Below are positions 17,739 to 26,184 of a DNA stretch of 64,000 nucleotides, in pieces; the first letter of the stretch is position 1; every line of letters begins with the position of its first letter. Below the pieces are notes generated by a model, which had not been told where the DNA came from, searched no databases, and saw only the letters and a list, made by a program, of their open reading frames with translations. The stretch lies in NCBI GenBank assembly GCA_963768585.1, contig CAVYIF010000018.1, forward strand, positions 248,001 to 312,000. Direction: 5' to 3'. Both the position numbers and the translations under genes were made by a program. This DNA comes from CAVUNY01 sp963768585 (GTDB lineage: Bacteria; Chloroflexota; Anaerolineae; Anaerolineales; Anaerolineaceae).

Positions 17739-17744
17739 TATAAT
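17739..17744 (+). promoter_or_regulatory. -10 box of a leaderless promoter for the glycosyltransferase
   Basis: TATAAT ends 6 bases before the ATG at 17751, nearly the same spacing as in front of the LCP gene at 986. There is no ribosome binding site between, so transcription probably starts at the ATG. Confidence 0.6.
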
Positions 17745-17750
17745 GAGTTT

Positions 17751-18959
17751 ATGAAGATCAATCTGATCCATTACACCGCACCGCCGGTTGTAGGCGGAGT
17801 CGAGACCATCCTGGCGCGCCAGGCCAGCCAGTTGGCCCGGGTGGGCCATACGGTTCACATCCTTACCGGCCGCGGCCAGACATGGGATGCCCGCATCCCG
17901 GTGGAAAAGGTGAATCTGATCAACATCCGCCATCCCCAAATCCTGCGCGCTAAAGCCAGCCTCGACCAGGGGATCATCCCGCCCGATTTTACCGTCCTGG
18001 TGGAACAAATCCAAAACGAACTGCGCCGTCTTTTCCAGGGCCCGCAGGTCGTCATTGCCCACAACGTAGCCTCGCTCAATAAAAACCTGGCGCTGACCGC
18101 CGCCTTATACAACCTCTCGCAAGAAAATCAGCCTTCACAGTTGATCTTGTGGCACCACGATCTGGCCTGGAAGACCGAACGCTACCAACCTGAGCTGTAC
18201 GATGGTTGGCCGTGGGACCTGCTGCGCACGGCCTGGCCCGGGGCCAAACAAGTTACGGTCTCCGAAGTTCGCCGCCAGGAATTGGCCGCCCTCATCGGTA
18301 TGCCCATGCGCGATATCACCATGGTTCCGGCCGGATTGGATCTGGCAGATTTTCTGGGCCTTCCGCACCACCTGGCCCGACTGGCAGATGACCTGCACCT
18401 GACCCTGGCCGCGCCCATTTTACTCTGCCCGGTGCGCCTTAATCGCCGCAAAAACCTGGAATTGGCCCTCGAAACGCTGGCCGAGCTGCGCCAGCGCATG
18501 CCGCAGGCGGCATTGATCGTCACCGGCCCACCCACCCCGCAGGGTAAAGCCTATCTGGAAAGCTTGAAAAAACTGCGCCGTGAATTGGGGCTGAAGGGCG
18601 CCGCCTTCTTCCTGGCAGAGCGTTTTCCAGAAGGGATAAGCGAGGAGGGATTATTAGCTTTCTACCGGCTGGCAGACGCGCTGCTCATTACCAGCAAGGA
18701 AGAGGGCTTCGGAGTACCCTTATTGGAAGCCGGCCTGGCGGGCATCCCTATCTTCTGCTCCCGTCTCGAATCACTTCAGGCCCTGGCCGGAGAAAACGCG
18801 GCTTATTTTGACCTGAACGATTCTCCCAAACAGGTGGCGTCGCTGATCGCCGGACGCCTGCTCAGCGATCCGGTCTACCGCATGCGCATTCATGTGCGCC
18901 ACGATTACACCTGGGAAGGGATCTACCGCAAGCAGTTCCTGCCTTTGCTGGAAATATAA
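17751..18959 (+). CDS. GT4-type (GT-B fold) glycosyltransferase
   Basis: A 402-residue GT-B glycosyltransferase that transfers a sugar from an NDP-sugar to an acceptor. The N-terminal domain starts MKINLIHYTAPPVVGGVET with the glycine loop that contacts the donor. The C-terminal domain has CPVRLNRRKNLELALE and the E-x7-E motif EEGFGVPLLEAGLAG near residue 325. It has no membrane helix. It is divergent from the AT-rich surface operon but itself has normal base composition. Apparently leaderless. Donor and acceptor unknown. Confidence 0.9.
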   Translation: MKINLIHYTAPPVVGGVETILARQASQLARVGHTVHILTGRGQTWDARIPVEKVNLINIRHPQILRAKASLDQGIIPPDFTVLVEQIQNELRRLFQGPQVVIAHNVASLNKNLALTAALYNLSQENQPSQLILWHHDLAWKTERYQPELYDGWPWDLLRTAWPGAKQVTVSEVRRQELAALIGMPMRDITMVPAGLDLADFLGLPHHLARLADDLHLTLAAPILLCPVRLNRRKNLELALETLAELRQRMPQAALIVTGPPTPQGKAYLESLKKLRRELGLKGAAFFLAERFPEGISEEGLLAFYRLADALLITSKEEGFGVPLLEAGLAGIPIFCSRLESLQALAGENAAYFDLNDSPKQVASLIAGRLLSDPVYRMRIHVRHDYTWEGIYRKQFLPLLEI

Positions 18960-19073
18960 AAAGTATTTACCTCAATTTGCTCCCACATTGAAAAGGGTCT
19001 CAGAAAATATTATTTTCTCTGTGTCTCTGAGCCTCTGTGGTAATGCTCTCACTTTTTTGAAAAGGAAACAACC

Positions 19074-20171
19074 ATGGATACTCAAAAAATCGCTCTTCCC
19101 AAAACGATGCAAGCCGTGATGTGCTACGGCCCGCACGATTATCGTCCTGAAGAAGTCAAAGTTCCCCAGGTCGGTCCAGGCGAAGTCCTGGTGCGCATCC
19201 TTGCCGCCGGAATATGCGCAGGCGACTCAAAATGCTTCTCCGGCGCGCCTTTGTTTTGGGGCGATGCCTACCGCCCGGGCTACTGCCAGCCGCCGGTCAT
19301 CCCCGGGCACGAGTTCGTCGGCGAAGTGGTCGCCCTGGGCCCCGGCGCCGGTGAGAAGTACGGCCTGGCCCTGGGCGACATGGCCACATCCGAGCAGATT
19401 GTGCCCTGCTGGGAGTGCCGCTTCTGCAAGCGCGGGCAGTACTGGATGTGCGACCGCAAGCATGATGTTTACGGCTTTCGCCAGCGCACGTTTGGCGCGA
19501 TGGCCGACTACATGCTGTTTCCTGCGGATGCCATCAACCACAAGATTCCCCCTACGCTCAGCCCGCGCCAGGCGGTATACATCGAACCCCTGGCCTGCGC
19601 CATCCACGCCGTGCAGCGCGGCAACATCGAATTTGGCGATACGGTCGTGATCTCAGGCTGCGGGCCGCTGGGTCTGGGCATGGTCGCGGCCGCCCGGTTG
19701 AAGAGCCCCGGCCTCCTGATCGCGCTGGACCTGCAGCCCAACCGCCTGGAAATCGCGCGCAAGGCCGGGGCGGACCTGGTGCTCAACCCGCGCGAAACCG
19801 ATGTCATCTCCGAAGTGAAGAAGCTTACCGGCGGATACGGCTGCGACGTCTACATTGAAGCCACCGGTCACCCGCAGTCGGTGATCCAGGGGCTGCACAT
19901 GATCCGCCGCCTGGGGACCTTCGTCGAATTCAGCGTCTTTGGCGAACCGGTCCAGGTCGATTGGACAATCATCGGCGACACCAAAGAACTCAATATCCAC
20001 GGCGCCCATCTTGGCCCGTACTGCTACCCCCTGGCAATCGACATGCTGGTCAAAAAGCAGGTACCGGTCGAAGATATCGTCACCCACGCCTTCCCGCTGA
20101 AACAGTTTGACGCCGCATTTCAACTGGTCACCGGGGCGAAAGATTCGATCAAGGTCATGCTCGAACCATAG
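19074..20171 (+). CDS. Zinc-dependent polyol dehydrogenase (threitol/erythritol dehydrogenase-like)
   Basis: A 365-residue medium-chain dehydrogenase. Catalytic-zinc region AAGICAGDSKCFSGAP and GHEFVGEV, structural-zinc cluster CWECRFCKRGQYWMC, and Rossmann loop SGCGPLGLGM near residue 200. The stretch around CAGDSKCFSG and GYCQPPVIPGHE recalls erythritol/L-threitol dehydrogenases of actinobacteria. That assignment is from memory of the family and only moderate. AAAGGAAA precedes the ATG. Monocistronic, ended by a strong hairpin. Confidence 0.85.
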   Translation: MDTQKIALPKTMQAVMCYGPHDYRPEEVKVPQVGPGEVLVRILAAGICAGDSKCFSGAPLFWGDAYRPGYCQPPVIPGHEFVGEVVALGPGAGEKYGLALGDMATSEQIVPCWECRFCKRGQYWMCDRKHDVYGFRQRTFGAMADYMLFPADAINHKIPPTLSPRQAVYIEPLACAIHAVQRGNIEFGDTVVISGCGPLGLGMVAAARLKSPGLLIALDLQPNRLEIARKAGADLVLNPRETDVISEVKKLTGGYGCDVYIEATGHPQSVIQGLHMIRRLGTFVEFSVFGEPVQVDWTIIGDTKELNIHGAHLGPYCYPLAIDMLVKKQVPVEDIVTHAFPLKQFDAAFQLVTGAKDSIKVMLEP

Positions 20172-20185
20172 CAAATAACGACCAC

Positions 20186-20226
20186 AAGGGATTATTTTGG
20201 CGGCAAATCCGCCAAAATAATCCCAA
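20186..20226. terminator. Bidirectional terminator hairpin
   Basis: A perfect 16-bp stem (20188-20203 with 20209-20224, loop CAAAT) between two convergent genes. The internal TTATTTT/AAAATAA steps give weak tails on both sides. Confidence 0.75.
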
Positions 20227-20236
20227 AATCCACCTT

Positions 20237-20581
20237 TTACAAAACCAGAATCACCCCAAATACAACTTCCACCACCAGGCTGATCGCATTCGATTGAGTC
20301 CACGAACGATCGACGACCATCGAAACCGCGCGCACCGCGCCGATCGCCACATACATGATGCCCAACACCTGGTAAGCCGCCGCTGTCCCCAGCAGCAGGG
20401 GGGCAATCCCTAAACCAATGAACGCCCCGCCCATCACCGCCCGCAGTTCGGTGATCCCCCGGGCTGCCGGCGCGGTCAAGCCGGTAAAGCCCTGGATCGC
20501 CCGCGGGCGAACCAGGGCATACAAACCGGTTGCCAGTGTGGCGATGGCCGTGACCATTTTAAGAATTTGCAGAATATCCAT
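20237..20581 (-). CDS. DUF4345-like small membrane protein
   Basis: A 114-residue protein with four predicted membrane segments and the conserved ITELRAVMGGAFIGLGIAPLLL region typical of the DUF4345 family. Function unknown. The start at 20581 (MDILQILKMV) has GGGAGAG in front; the frame stays open far upstream, but only as the reverse frame of the PolB gene. It follows PolB by 70 bp on the same strand and may be read from the same transcript. Confidence 0.7.
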   Translation of the reverse strand: MDILQILKMVTAIATLATGLYALVRPRAIQGFTGLTAPAARGITELRAVMGGAFIGLGIAPLLLGTAAAYQVLGIMYVAIGAVRAVSMVVDRSWTQSNAISLVVEVVFGVILVL

Positions 20582-20651
20582 GGGTTCTCTCCCAACCTTG
20601 ATTGTATACACAGCAAGTATACAGCGTATAGGAGTATAGATAGCGCCGCAA

Positions 20652-22943
20652 TTACGATATAACCTGCAGAGCGGCGGGTGGCGGGGCGGCCATTCCCCAG
20701 GCGGCATCCTGCCGGCTCCACGCTCCGGACGCGCGGCGCGGCATGGGCAGCGGCACGGCATACGGCTGTCCAATCGCCCAGGCGCGCAGCATATCCGGCG
20801 TAATGCCAAACGGGTGCAGCACAGCTTCGGCCGCGCGCAGGGCCAGTTCCGTGTAGCGCTCCAGGTCCAGGCGGGCATACGCCGGTGGGTGGGGCAGATC
20901 CCAGGCATGCACGTCTGGCCGGCCGCGCAGCCATAAAAAATATACGCGCTGGCCCGGTTCAAGGATCTTTCCCACCTCCTGAAGCTGCTGTGCGGCCCGC
21001 GCGGAAGGCGAGGGCGTGGTATAGGCCTCCAGTTTGCGGCTGAGTTTCTGGCCCACCAGCAGCTGGTCGAGCGGCACGCCCCCACTGCGCAGCCGCCACA
21101 GCCCGCGGCGCAGCGCCTGCACCGCCGCGGCTACCGGACGCCCCACATCCGCCGGGGTTTCTGCCCTCGCCAGGCAGGCAATCATCTGCTGCTGGATGGT
21201 GGATACAAATACCGGCGTATCCCGCCGGCGGGCTTCCAATCCGCGCAGTTTGAGCGAACCGTCTTGAAAAACGCCAAAATAACGGTTGGCGACCGGTACC
21301 CGCCCATCGCGCCTGGAAGGCAGAAAAGCCACCCAACGGTACACCCCATCCAGGGCGATCGAAAGCCCGGTGCGATCGGAGATCGCCTCCAGCAGGGGTT
21401 TAAAATCATCCGGGCGGCGGGCGCCCTCCCGCTTGACCCACAGGGCATCCACGTACATGTGCAGCACGGTAAAGCCCAATTCTTCGGCCACTTCTTTGGC
21501 CCGCAGCAGCGCCTCTCGCCCCCCGGCAGTCACCGCTTCGTGGGCCTCGATCCGTCCAAAACGCGCATTTTTATACCCCAGGTAGCCAAAACAGGTCACC
21601 AGCAGCCATTTGTGGGCCGAGGCTCGCGCCTTGTCCGCTTGATACGCAGGATGCCAGGAGGGCATCTTCGCCAGGCGCTGCTTGAGCGCGATGCGCTTTT
21701 CGAGCAGCGGGCCCAGGGTCTGCGGGATCAGGCCGGGTTGGTCGAGCGATTCGCCCGCCGGGTCGTGCGGGCGCGTCTCAGGCGAGATATTGCCGCGCAC
21801 CATAATGCTGGGATACATCGAAATGAAGTCGATCGAGCCCACATCGAAATGCAGCCCCGGCCGGGGCTGGTAAACCAGCCCGCCCATATCGCTGTGCAGC
21901 AGATCGAGGGCGGTCTTGGGGCGTTCGACCTGCTGCTTCTTCCACGGCACAAGCGCTCCCAGGCGCAGGGCGGTGGTCAACTGCATGGCGGAAATGCCGC
22001 TGCCCGGTGAGACCCTGGCCGCCTGCTGCATGGGAAAGCCGGTCACCCTGGCCGCCTCGAACGTGCCGGCCAGACTGTAATCATCCCACAGCACGGCGTT
22101 GTGGCGGTCGATGTGCCAGCGCCCAAAAAGCGTGATCTGCTGCCCGCGGTAAATGATCTGCCCGTAGGAAAAGTACGAGCGCTGCGCGCGGCGCGCCACC
22201 CCGCGCCCCGGTTCGCGGTTGAGCGCCAGCGGGATGCCCACCTGGTGAACCAGTTCGAGCAGGCGGGGCAGCAGCCAGGTATCGCCCCAGCGGGTCAGCA
22301 GCAGGTCAGGATCGCAGCGCCGGATTAATGCCCGCAGGTTGATCACCAGCGGACGGGGCGCATCCAGCGCGAAGCGGTAGCTGTGCCGCCCAAAGCGCAC
22401 GATCAGGGCACGCGGCGCGGCGTGGTCGGGATCACTGTCGGGTTCCAATTCCATGATGCGCAGGGGCGCCGGCGGCGGATCGAGGTCCCAGGGATTGTCC
22501 AGCGCCGCCAGCGACTGCACCCGCCCCTCGCGGTCCGCCGCCACCCGCAGCCGCGCCAGGGGAAAGGTGCCAAAATGGGCCGCATGGCGCAGCGCCAGGG
22601 GCACGTCGGCATCGTAATAGGATAGGTCGGGAAAAGCCTGCGCCGCCCGGCGAAATAAACCCACCTGGTCTGCCGCCCGCGGCACCTCCACTTCCAGCAC
22701 CGTCACCGGCGCCGGTTGAAATAAATCGCGCTTTTCGGAGCGCGCCAGGTTAAGGCTGACCGGTTGGGCGCGCAGCCAGCGCCACAGCTCGCGCAGCCGT
22801 CCATCGGACCCGGCAGCATAAAACGTCACCGGGAACGGCTGGCGCAGGCGCACCCGTTCGCCAGAATCGGCGATCAGCCACAGCACCACCCCATCCTCAG
22901 GATCTTCAAACAGGTCAAACAGCCAGCCCGTCCATTCAGCCAT
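20652..22943 (-). CDS. Divergent family B DNA polymerase
   Basis: A 763-residue protein with PolB order. Motif A is DFISMYPSIM (Asp372). Motif B is KWLLVTCFGYLG (Lys445), where NS is replaced by VT. Motif C is MYVDALWV (Asp499), with the first Asp of the usual YxDTDS lost but the second apparently kept. The proofreading region looks degenerate: Exo I has MELEPD in place of DIET, and no clear Exo II or III aspartate is seen. PolB enzymes are rare in bacteria (Pol II is the usual one). The start at 22943 follows the stop of an 89-residue gene. Together with the RecA-fold gene upstream it forms a compact cassette. Whether it polymerises DNA is uncertain. Confidence 0.85.
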   Translation of the reverse strand: MAEWTGWLFDLFEDPEDGVVLWLIADSGERVRLRQPFPVTFYAAGSDGRLRELWRWLRAQPVSLNLARSEKRDLFQPAPVTVLEVEVPRAADQVGLFRRAAQAFPDLSYYDADVPLALRHAAHFGTFPLARLRVAADREGRVQSLAALDNPWDLDPPPAPLRIMELEPDSDPDHAAPRALIVRFGRHSYRFALDAPRPLVINLRALIRRCDPDLLLTRWGDTWLLPRLLELVHQVGIPLALNREPGRGVARRAQRSYFSYGQIIYRGQQITLFGRWHIDRHNAVLWDDYSLAGTFEAARVTGFPMQQAARVSPGSGISAMQLTTALRLGALVPWKKQQVERPKTALDLLHSDMGGLVYQPRPGLHFDVGSIDFISMYPSIMVRGNISPETRPHDPAGESLDQPGLIPQTLGPLLEKRIALKQRLAKMPSWHPAYQADKARASAHKWLLVTCFGYLGYKNARFGRIEAHEAVTAGGREALLRAKEVAEELGFTVLHMYVDALWVKREGARRPDDFKPLLEAISDRTGLSIALDGVYRWVAFLPSRRDGRVPVANRYFGVFQDGSLKLRGLEARRRDTPVFVSTIQQQMIACLARAETPADVGRPVAAAVQALRRGLWRLRSGGVPLDQLLVGQKLSRKLEAYTTPSPSARAAQQLQEVGKILEPGQRVYFLWLRGRPDVHAWDLPHPPAYARLDLERYTELALRAAEAVLHPFGITPDMLRAWAIGQPYAVPLPMPRRASGAWSRQDAAWGMAAPPPAALQVIS

Positions 22944-22959
22944 CATAATACCGCAGGCG

Positions 22960-23229
22960 TTAACCCTGGCGCGGCTCATCCAGCGCGCGCTCCACCAGCG
23001 CACGCAGGCGCAGCACCTCCTTATGCTCTTCCAGCAGCATCGACAGCAAAAAGACCTCCATCGGCAGGGCGTGTGCCGCGTAAGCCGCGGCAGCCAGGTG
23101 CTGTTGGGCCGCAGCGAACAGGTCATCCAGCGCCACCTGGTCGCTGCGGCGCAGCGCCCGCCGGAAGCGCGCCAGCGATCCGACTTCCTCGTAGAAGGCC
23201 ATCGTCGCCGAAGGTAAAGTGCGCCCCAT
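22960..23229 (-). CDS. 89-residue helical protein between RecA-like and PolB genes
   Basis: Not recognised. It is rich in alanine, leucine and charged residues and probably all-helical, for example RFRRALRRSDQVALDDLF and FLLSMLLEEHKEVLRL. It starts 2 bp after the stop of the RecA-like gene and ends 16 bp before PolB. Its frame is open across its whole length with the codon bias of its neighbours. The tight packing suggests a subunit or adaptor of the polymerase cassette. Confidence 0.7.
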   Translation of the reverse strand: MGRTLPSATMAFYEEVGSLARFRRALRRSDQVALDDLFAAAQQHLAAAAYAAHALPMEVFLLSMLLEEHKEVLRLRALVERALDEPRQG

Positions 23230-23231
23230 CT

Positions 23232-23834
23232 TTACCCCCGACCCCGAGAGTCATCCGGCCTGCGAGCCGGTGAAGATGATCCGCCATCCCCAATCTGCGG
23301 CAGGGTGGGCGGACCGGGCGGACCGCTTTGGTCCGGCGCCGCTTCCCAAACCTGCGCGGCGCTTTCCCGCAGCATGTCCAGCAGGGGGGCGCGTTCGGCG
23401 CAGGCGGCCACCGGCGGCCGGGATGAAACCAGCACCGGGGCATGTTCGGCCAGGCGCTGCAGGTCTTGCAGGCAGCCGCGCAGCAGTTGGGTCGCCTCGG
23501 GCAGTTTGACATCCTGGTCATAAAAAGTCGACAGGAAATCCAGCACCAGGGTCGCCGTTGGCGCCGGCTGGGCCTCCACCAGCAGCGCCGCCACCTGGTA
23601 GCAGGTGAAAGCCCGCTGCACTTGAATTCGCCGCAAAGCGGCATTTACGTCAACGGTCGAGCGGCGCAGGCGCTGGGCAATCGGGTACACATTGCTCTGA
23701 TTGCCAGCATCCAGAATCCGCACTGTGCCGCGCAGCGCCATTTGGGCCACCAGGTCCAGCATGCGGCTGCGCGCGGCGTGTGGGGCGATCACCACAAACA
23801 ATTGGTTCGGTAAGGGGAAGGTAAGTGTGTCCAT
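23232..23834 (-). CDS. RecA/Rad51-fold protein without a Walker A motif
   Basis: A 200-residue protein with the strand and helix order of a RecA core. VVIAPHAARSRMLDLV stands where the P-loop should be but has no GKT. ILDAGNQSNVYPIAQRL, LRRIQVQRAFTCYQVAALL (like the Rad51 segment after the Walker A helix) and LVLDFLSTFYDQDV (a Walker B-like strand) follow. ATP binding is therefore doubtful. The last 35 residues are proline- and glycine-rich. First gene of the PolB cassette. It recalls ImuA and Rad51 paralogs in being a reduced RecA relative next to a DNA polymerase. Confidence 0.75.
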   Translation of the reverse strand: MDTLTFPLPNQLFVVIAPHAARSRMLDLVAQMALRGTVRILDAGNQSNVYPIAQRLRRSTVDVNAALRRIQVQRAFTCYQVAALLVEAQPAPTATLVLDFLSTFYDQDVKLPEATQLLRGCLQDLQRLAEHAPVLVSSRPPVAACAERAPLLDMLRESAAQVWEAAPDQSGPPGPPTLPQIGDGGSSSPARRPDDSRGRG

Positions 23835-23926
23835 GCTTCCAGTTTAGCCGCCCACCGGGAAGCAGGTTCAAGCCCCAGGAGGGTAGGCTTTTCAGCCACC
23901 CCCGGGTGGTCTTACAGGCAACCGCG

Positions 23927-25966
23927 CTACACAAGGGCCCAGGCCGCGGTCAGATAGAGCAGTTCTTTGGCATGGGCATCCAGATTTGGATATTTGAGCG
24001 CCCCCAGGCAGGCCAGGCACAGCGCCATGCGGTATTCATCCGCATCAGCCGGGTTGAACAGGCACCGCCCGGCGATTCCCTCCAGGGCAGCCAGCAGGGG
24101 CAGTTCACCCGCGGAAAGCCGCGTCAGGTAATCGTCCGCGGTCAAACTGGGGGCGTAGATATGGCCAATGATCTCGGCTGCCAGGTGGGCAAAATCCATC
24201 AAGGGATGGCCTTCGCGCGTTTCTGAAAAATCGATCAGCCAGGTGAAACCGCCCGGCCCGACCAGCACATTTTCGAGGTTGAGGTCGCCGTGAATGATGG
24301 ATTGGGTACCCTGGATGGTTTGCCCCAACAGCCTATCCAGACCGGGCAGCGGGTCGGGCAATCCCCGCCGGTCGACCCCGGCGGTCCACCCTTGCAGCAG
24401 CGAAGCCCGCGTGGCCGTCACCCGGGCCAGGGTATTGTTGGGCAAACGGCTCGCCAGCCAGCGCAGGCGCAGCGCAGCCCGCCCGGGATGAGCCCGGCCC
24501 AACAAAGTGTAGGTCACACCGTCTGCCCGCCTTTCACTGCGCCGGAATGCTTTTACCCGCACCAGATCACCCGGCGCGAGCAACAGCTTCTCGGGCAGCG
24601 TCTGTTCATCCAGCAGGCGCGCGCCCAGGGGCGGGTCTGAGGCGAAGGGTTCGAGAACGAAATGCGGCGGCAGCAGGTGATCATATTCGCTGGCCCAACG
24701 GAACGAATATGCGCGCCGCTGCATCCACCAGTTTGGGCCGAAGGTCTCGAAAAGGCGCCACAGCAGCCCGGGATCCTGATCCGCCAGCAGGGCCAGGCGC
24801 AGGCTGATGGGCAGGCGGCCCGGCTCGGCAATGAAGGTATAGCGCACTGCCGCCCGCGCGCTGCCGGCCAGGGTAACCGGAGCGTGCTGGATGCGCGCGG
24901 TCACCGGCGGCAGGCGGTCCTTCACATAATGCTCGTAGGCCTCCGCTTCACGCTGGATGGATGCGCGGCTGCCTATTTTGACGATGGTGTGCGCATCGGC
25001 TCGCCCGTCCGGATGGATCGGCAGGGCCAGGAAGGTGCGCGCCCCCGAGTATCCCGATAAAAACTCGCCTTCCAGCGCCAGGCGCGCGTAGCGCTCGAAC
25101 AGGGCCTGCAGCAGGCCGGTTTCCTCCGCTTTCAGCTGAATCCCCGGGCGCGGTTCAAGCACCAGTCCGGCATTGGGCTGTGGCGTGCGCAGCAGTGAGC
25201 GCGTGGAGCGCGGGCGCAGGGCCAGGGCCCCCGCCCCTAATCCGGCGCCAAAAACCAGGCCCAAAAAACCGGTGGTCATCGCCTGGGAACGGCTCAAGCC
25301 AAACACCGAACTGACCTGAATGGTTAATGGACGCGAGAAGGCTTCCTGCTGCTTCGCGGGTGCCGGGTTGCCCGGGTCGGGCTTCCAGTGCAGCGTCAGG
25401 GAAATCGAAAGGCGCTGCTGGCCCGAAGATTTAGGGCTGAGCGTCCAGCGCCAGGTGACGGTCTCATCCGCCGGCAGGGGATGCTCGATCGCGCTGCCCG
25501 GTGAAAGGTCAAACCCCACCCCATCCAGACGGGCCACGCCAGACAGCGTGTAACCGGCCAGATGCACTACCGGTAGAGGCTGGTTCTCGACGATATGCTC
25601 CGGAAATTCGGCGGTGACCACGTACCCATCCCGGTAGGGCACCAGAGACAGGCGCACCAGGTCCGATTCTCCCAGGTGCAGCGCGGATGGCCATTCGAGC
25701 TCGATGACGCGCTTTTCCTGGATGGGCGTGGGCTGCAGCGGCACGGTTGGCGTGCGCAGATCGGGTTGGGCGGTGGGGGCCGGCGTACCCGATGCTTGTG
25801 AAGCGTCTGGTGATTTTGTAGGCTGAGGTTTTTGGGTGGCCGCCGGTGCAGAGGTAGCCGCCGGCGCCGAGGTTGGGATGGGCGTCTGCGTCGCGGACGG
25901 GGCGCAGCTGGCCAGCACGATCAGCACCAATCCAAGCAAACCCAGCCAGATCACACGCCGCTTCAC
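23927..25966 (-). CDS. Lipoprotein with transmembrane helix and cytoplasmic kinase-like domain
   Basis: A 679-residue protein. A lipoprotein signal ends in LASC (Cys21). A Pro/Thr/Ser/Ala-rich linker runs to about residue 85 and a beta-rich extracellular domain to about 225. A second membrane helix lies at 229-250, followed by RPRSTR, which predicts that the rest is cytoplasmic. The C-terminal region holds an aminoglycoside-kinase-like core with HGDLNLEN (559-566) and LIDFSE. The GTG start at 25966 overlaps the stop of the previous gene as GTGA. The layout is that of a receptor whose kinase-like part faces the cytoplasm. Substrate unknown. Confidence 0.75.
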   Translation of the reverse strand: MKRRVIWLGLLGLVLIVLASCAPSATQTPIPTSAPAATSAPAATQKPQPTKSPDASQASGTPAPTAQPDLRTPTVPLQPTPIQEKRVIELEWPSALHLGESDLVRLSLVPYRDGYVVTAEFPEHIVENQPLPVVHLAGYTLSGVARLDGVGFDLSPGSAIEHPLPADETVTWRWTLSPKSSGQQRLSISLTLHWKPDPGNPAPAKQQEAFSRPLTIQVSSVFGLSRSQAMTTGFLGLVFGAGLGAGALALRPRSTRSLLRTPQPNAGLVLEPRPGIQLKAEETGLLQALFERYARLALEGEFLSGYSGARTFLALPIHPDGRADAHTIVKIGSRASIQREAEAYEHYVKDRLPPVTARIQHAPVTLAGSARAAVRYTFIAEPGRLPISLRLALLADQDPGLLWRLFETFGPNWWMQRRAYSFRWASEYDHLLPPHFVLEPFASDPPLGARLLDEQTLPEKLLLAPGDLVRVKAFRRSERRADGVTYTLLGRAHPGRAALRLRWLASRLPNNTLARVTATRASLLQGWTAGVDRRGLPDPLPGLDRLLGQTIQGTQSIIHGDLNLENVLVGPGGFTWLIDFSETREGHPLMDFAHLAAEIIGHIYAPSLTADDYLTRLSAGELPLLAALEGIAGRCLFNPADADEYRMALCLACLGALKYPNLDAHAKELLYLTAAWALV

Positions 25967-26142
25967 GGCACACCCCCCGGGGGCACAAACAGCGTTGGCG
26001 CCAGGGTCGCCTGAACTCGCACTGCCTCCCCGGCCGGAGAAAGGGTGTAGACCAGCAGCGCCAGGGATACCAGCATCAAGACCAATCCCAGCACGGCGGC
26101 CAGCTTCCAACGCGCGCCTAAGGCTCCGAATACTCCTGACAT
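25963..26142 (-). CDS. 59-residue single-pass membrane protein
   Basis: A short protein starting MSGVFGALGARWKLAA with one long membrane helix (LAAVLGLVLMLVSLALLVY) and an outside tail ending in LFVPPGGVP. AAGGAG sits eight bases before the ATG at 26142; an ATG at 26148 is an alternative. Its TGA overlaps the GTG of the lipoprotein-kinase gene by 2 bases, so the two are translationally coupled and may form one membrane complex. Confidence 0.7.
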   Translation of the reverse strand: MSGVFGALGARWKLAAVLGLVLMLVSLALLVYTLSPAGEAVRVQATLAPTLFVPPGGVP

Positions 26143-26157
26143 CCTCATCACTCCTTA

Positions 26158-26168
26158 TTGTATAATAG
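26158..26168. promoter_or_regulatory. Shared -10 region of two divergent promoters
   Basis: TATAAT (26161-26166) serves the plus-strand regulator, and the same bases read TATTATA on the minus strand in front of the membrane operon. The two start codons are only 42 bp apart, so the polymerases must compete and one regulator site could control both. Confidence 0.55.
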
Positions 26169-26184
26169 CTTAACGAAGGGCATT

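Noticed and set aside
20652..22943. PolB judged catalytically dead because motif C lacks DTD
   Set aside because: Aligning VDALWV with TDSLFV keeps the metal-binding second Asp (Asp499), so activity cannot be excluded.
20652..23126. Longer start for PolB at 23126
   Set aside because: The extra 61 residues are the out-of-frame shadow of the 89-residue gene; the start at 22943 fits the PolB N-terminus.
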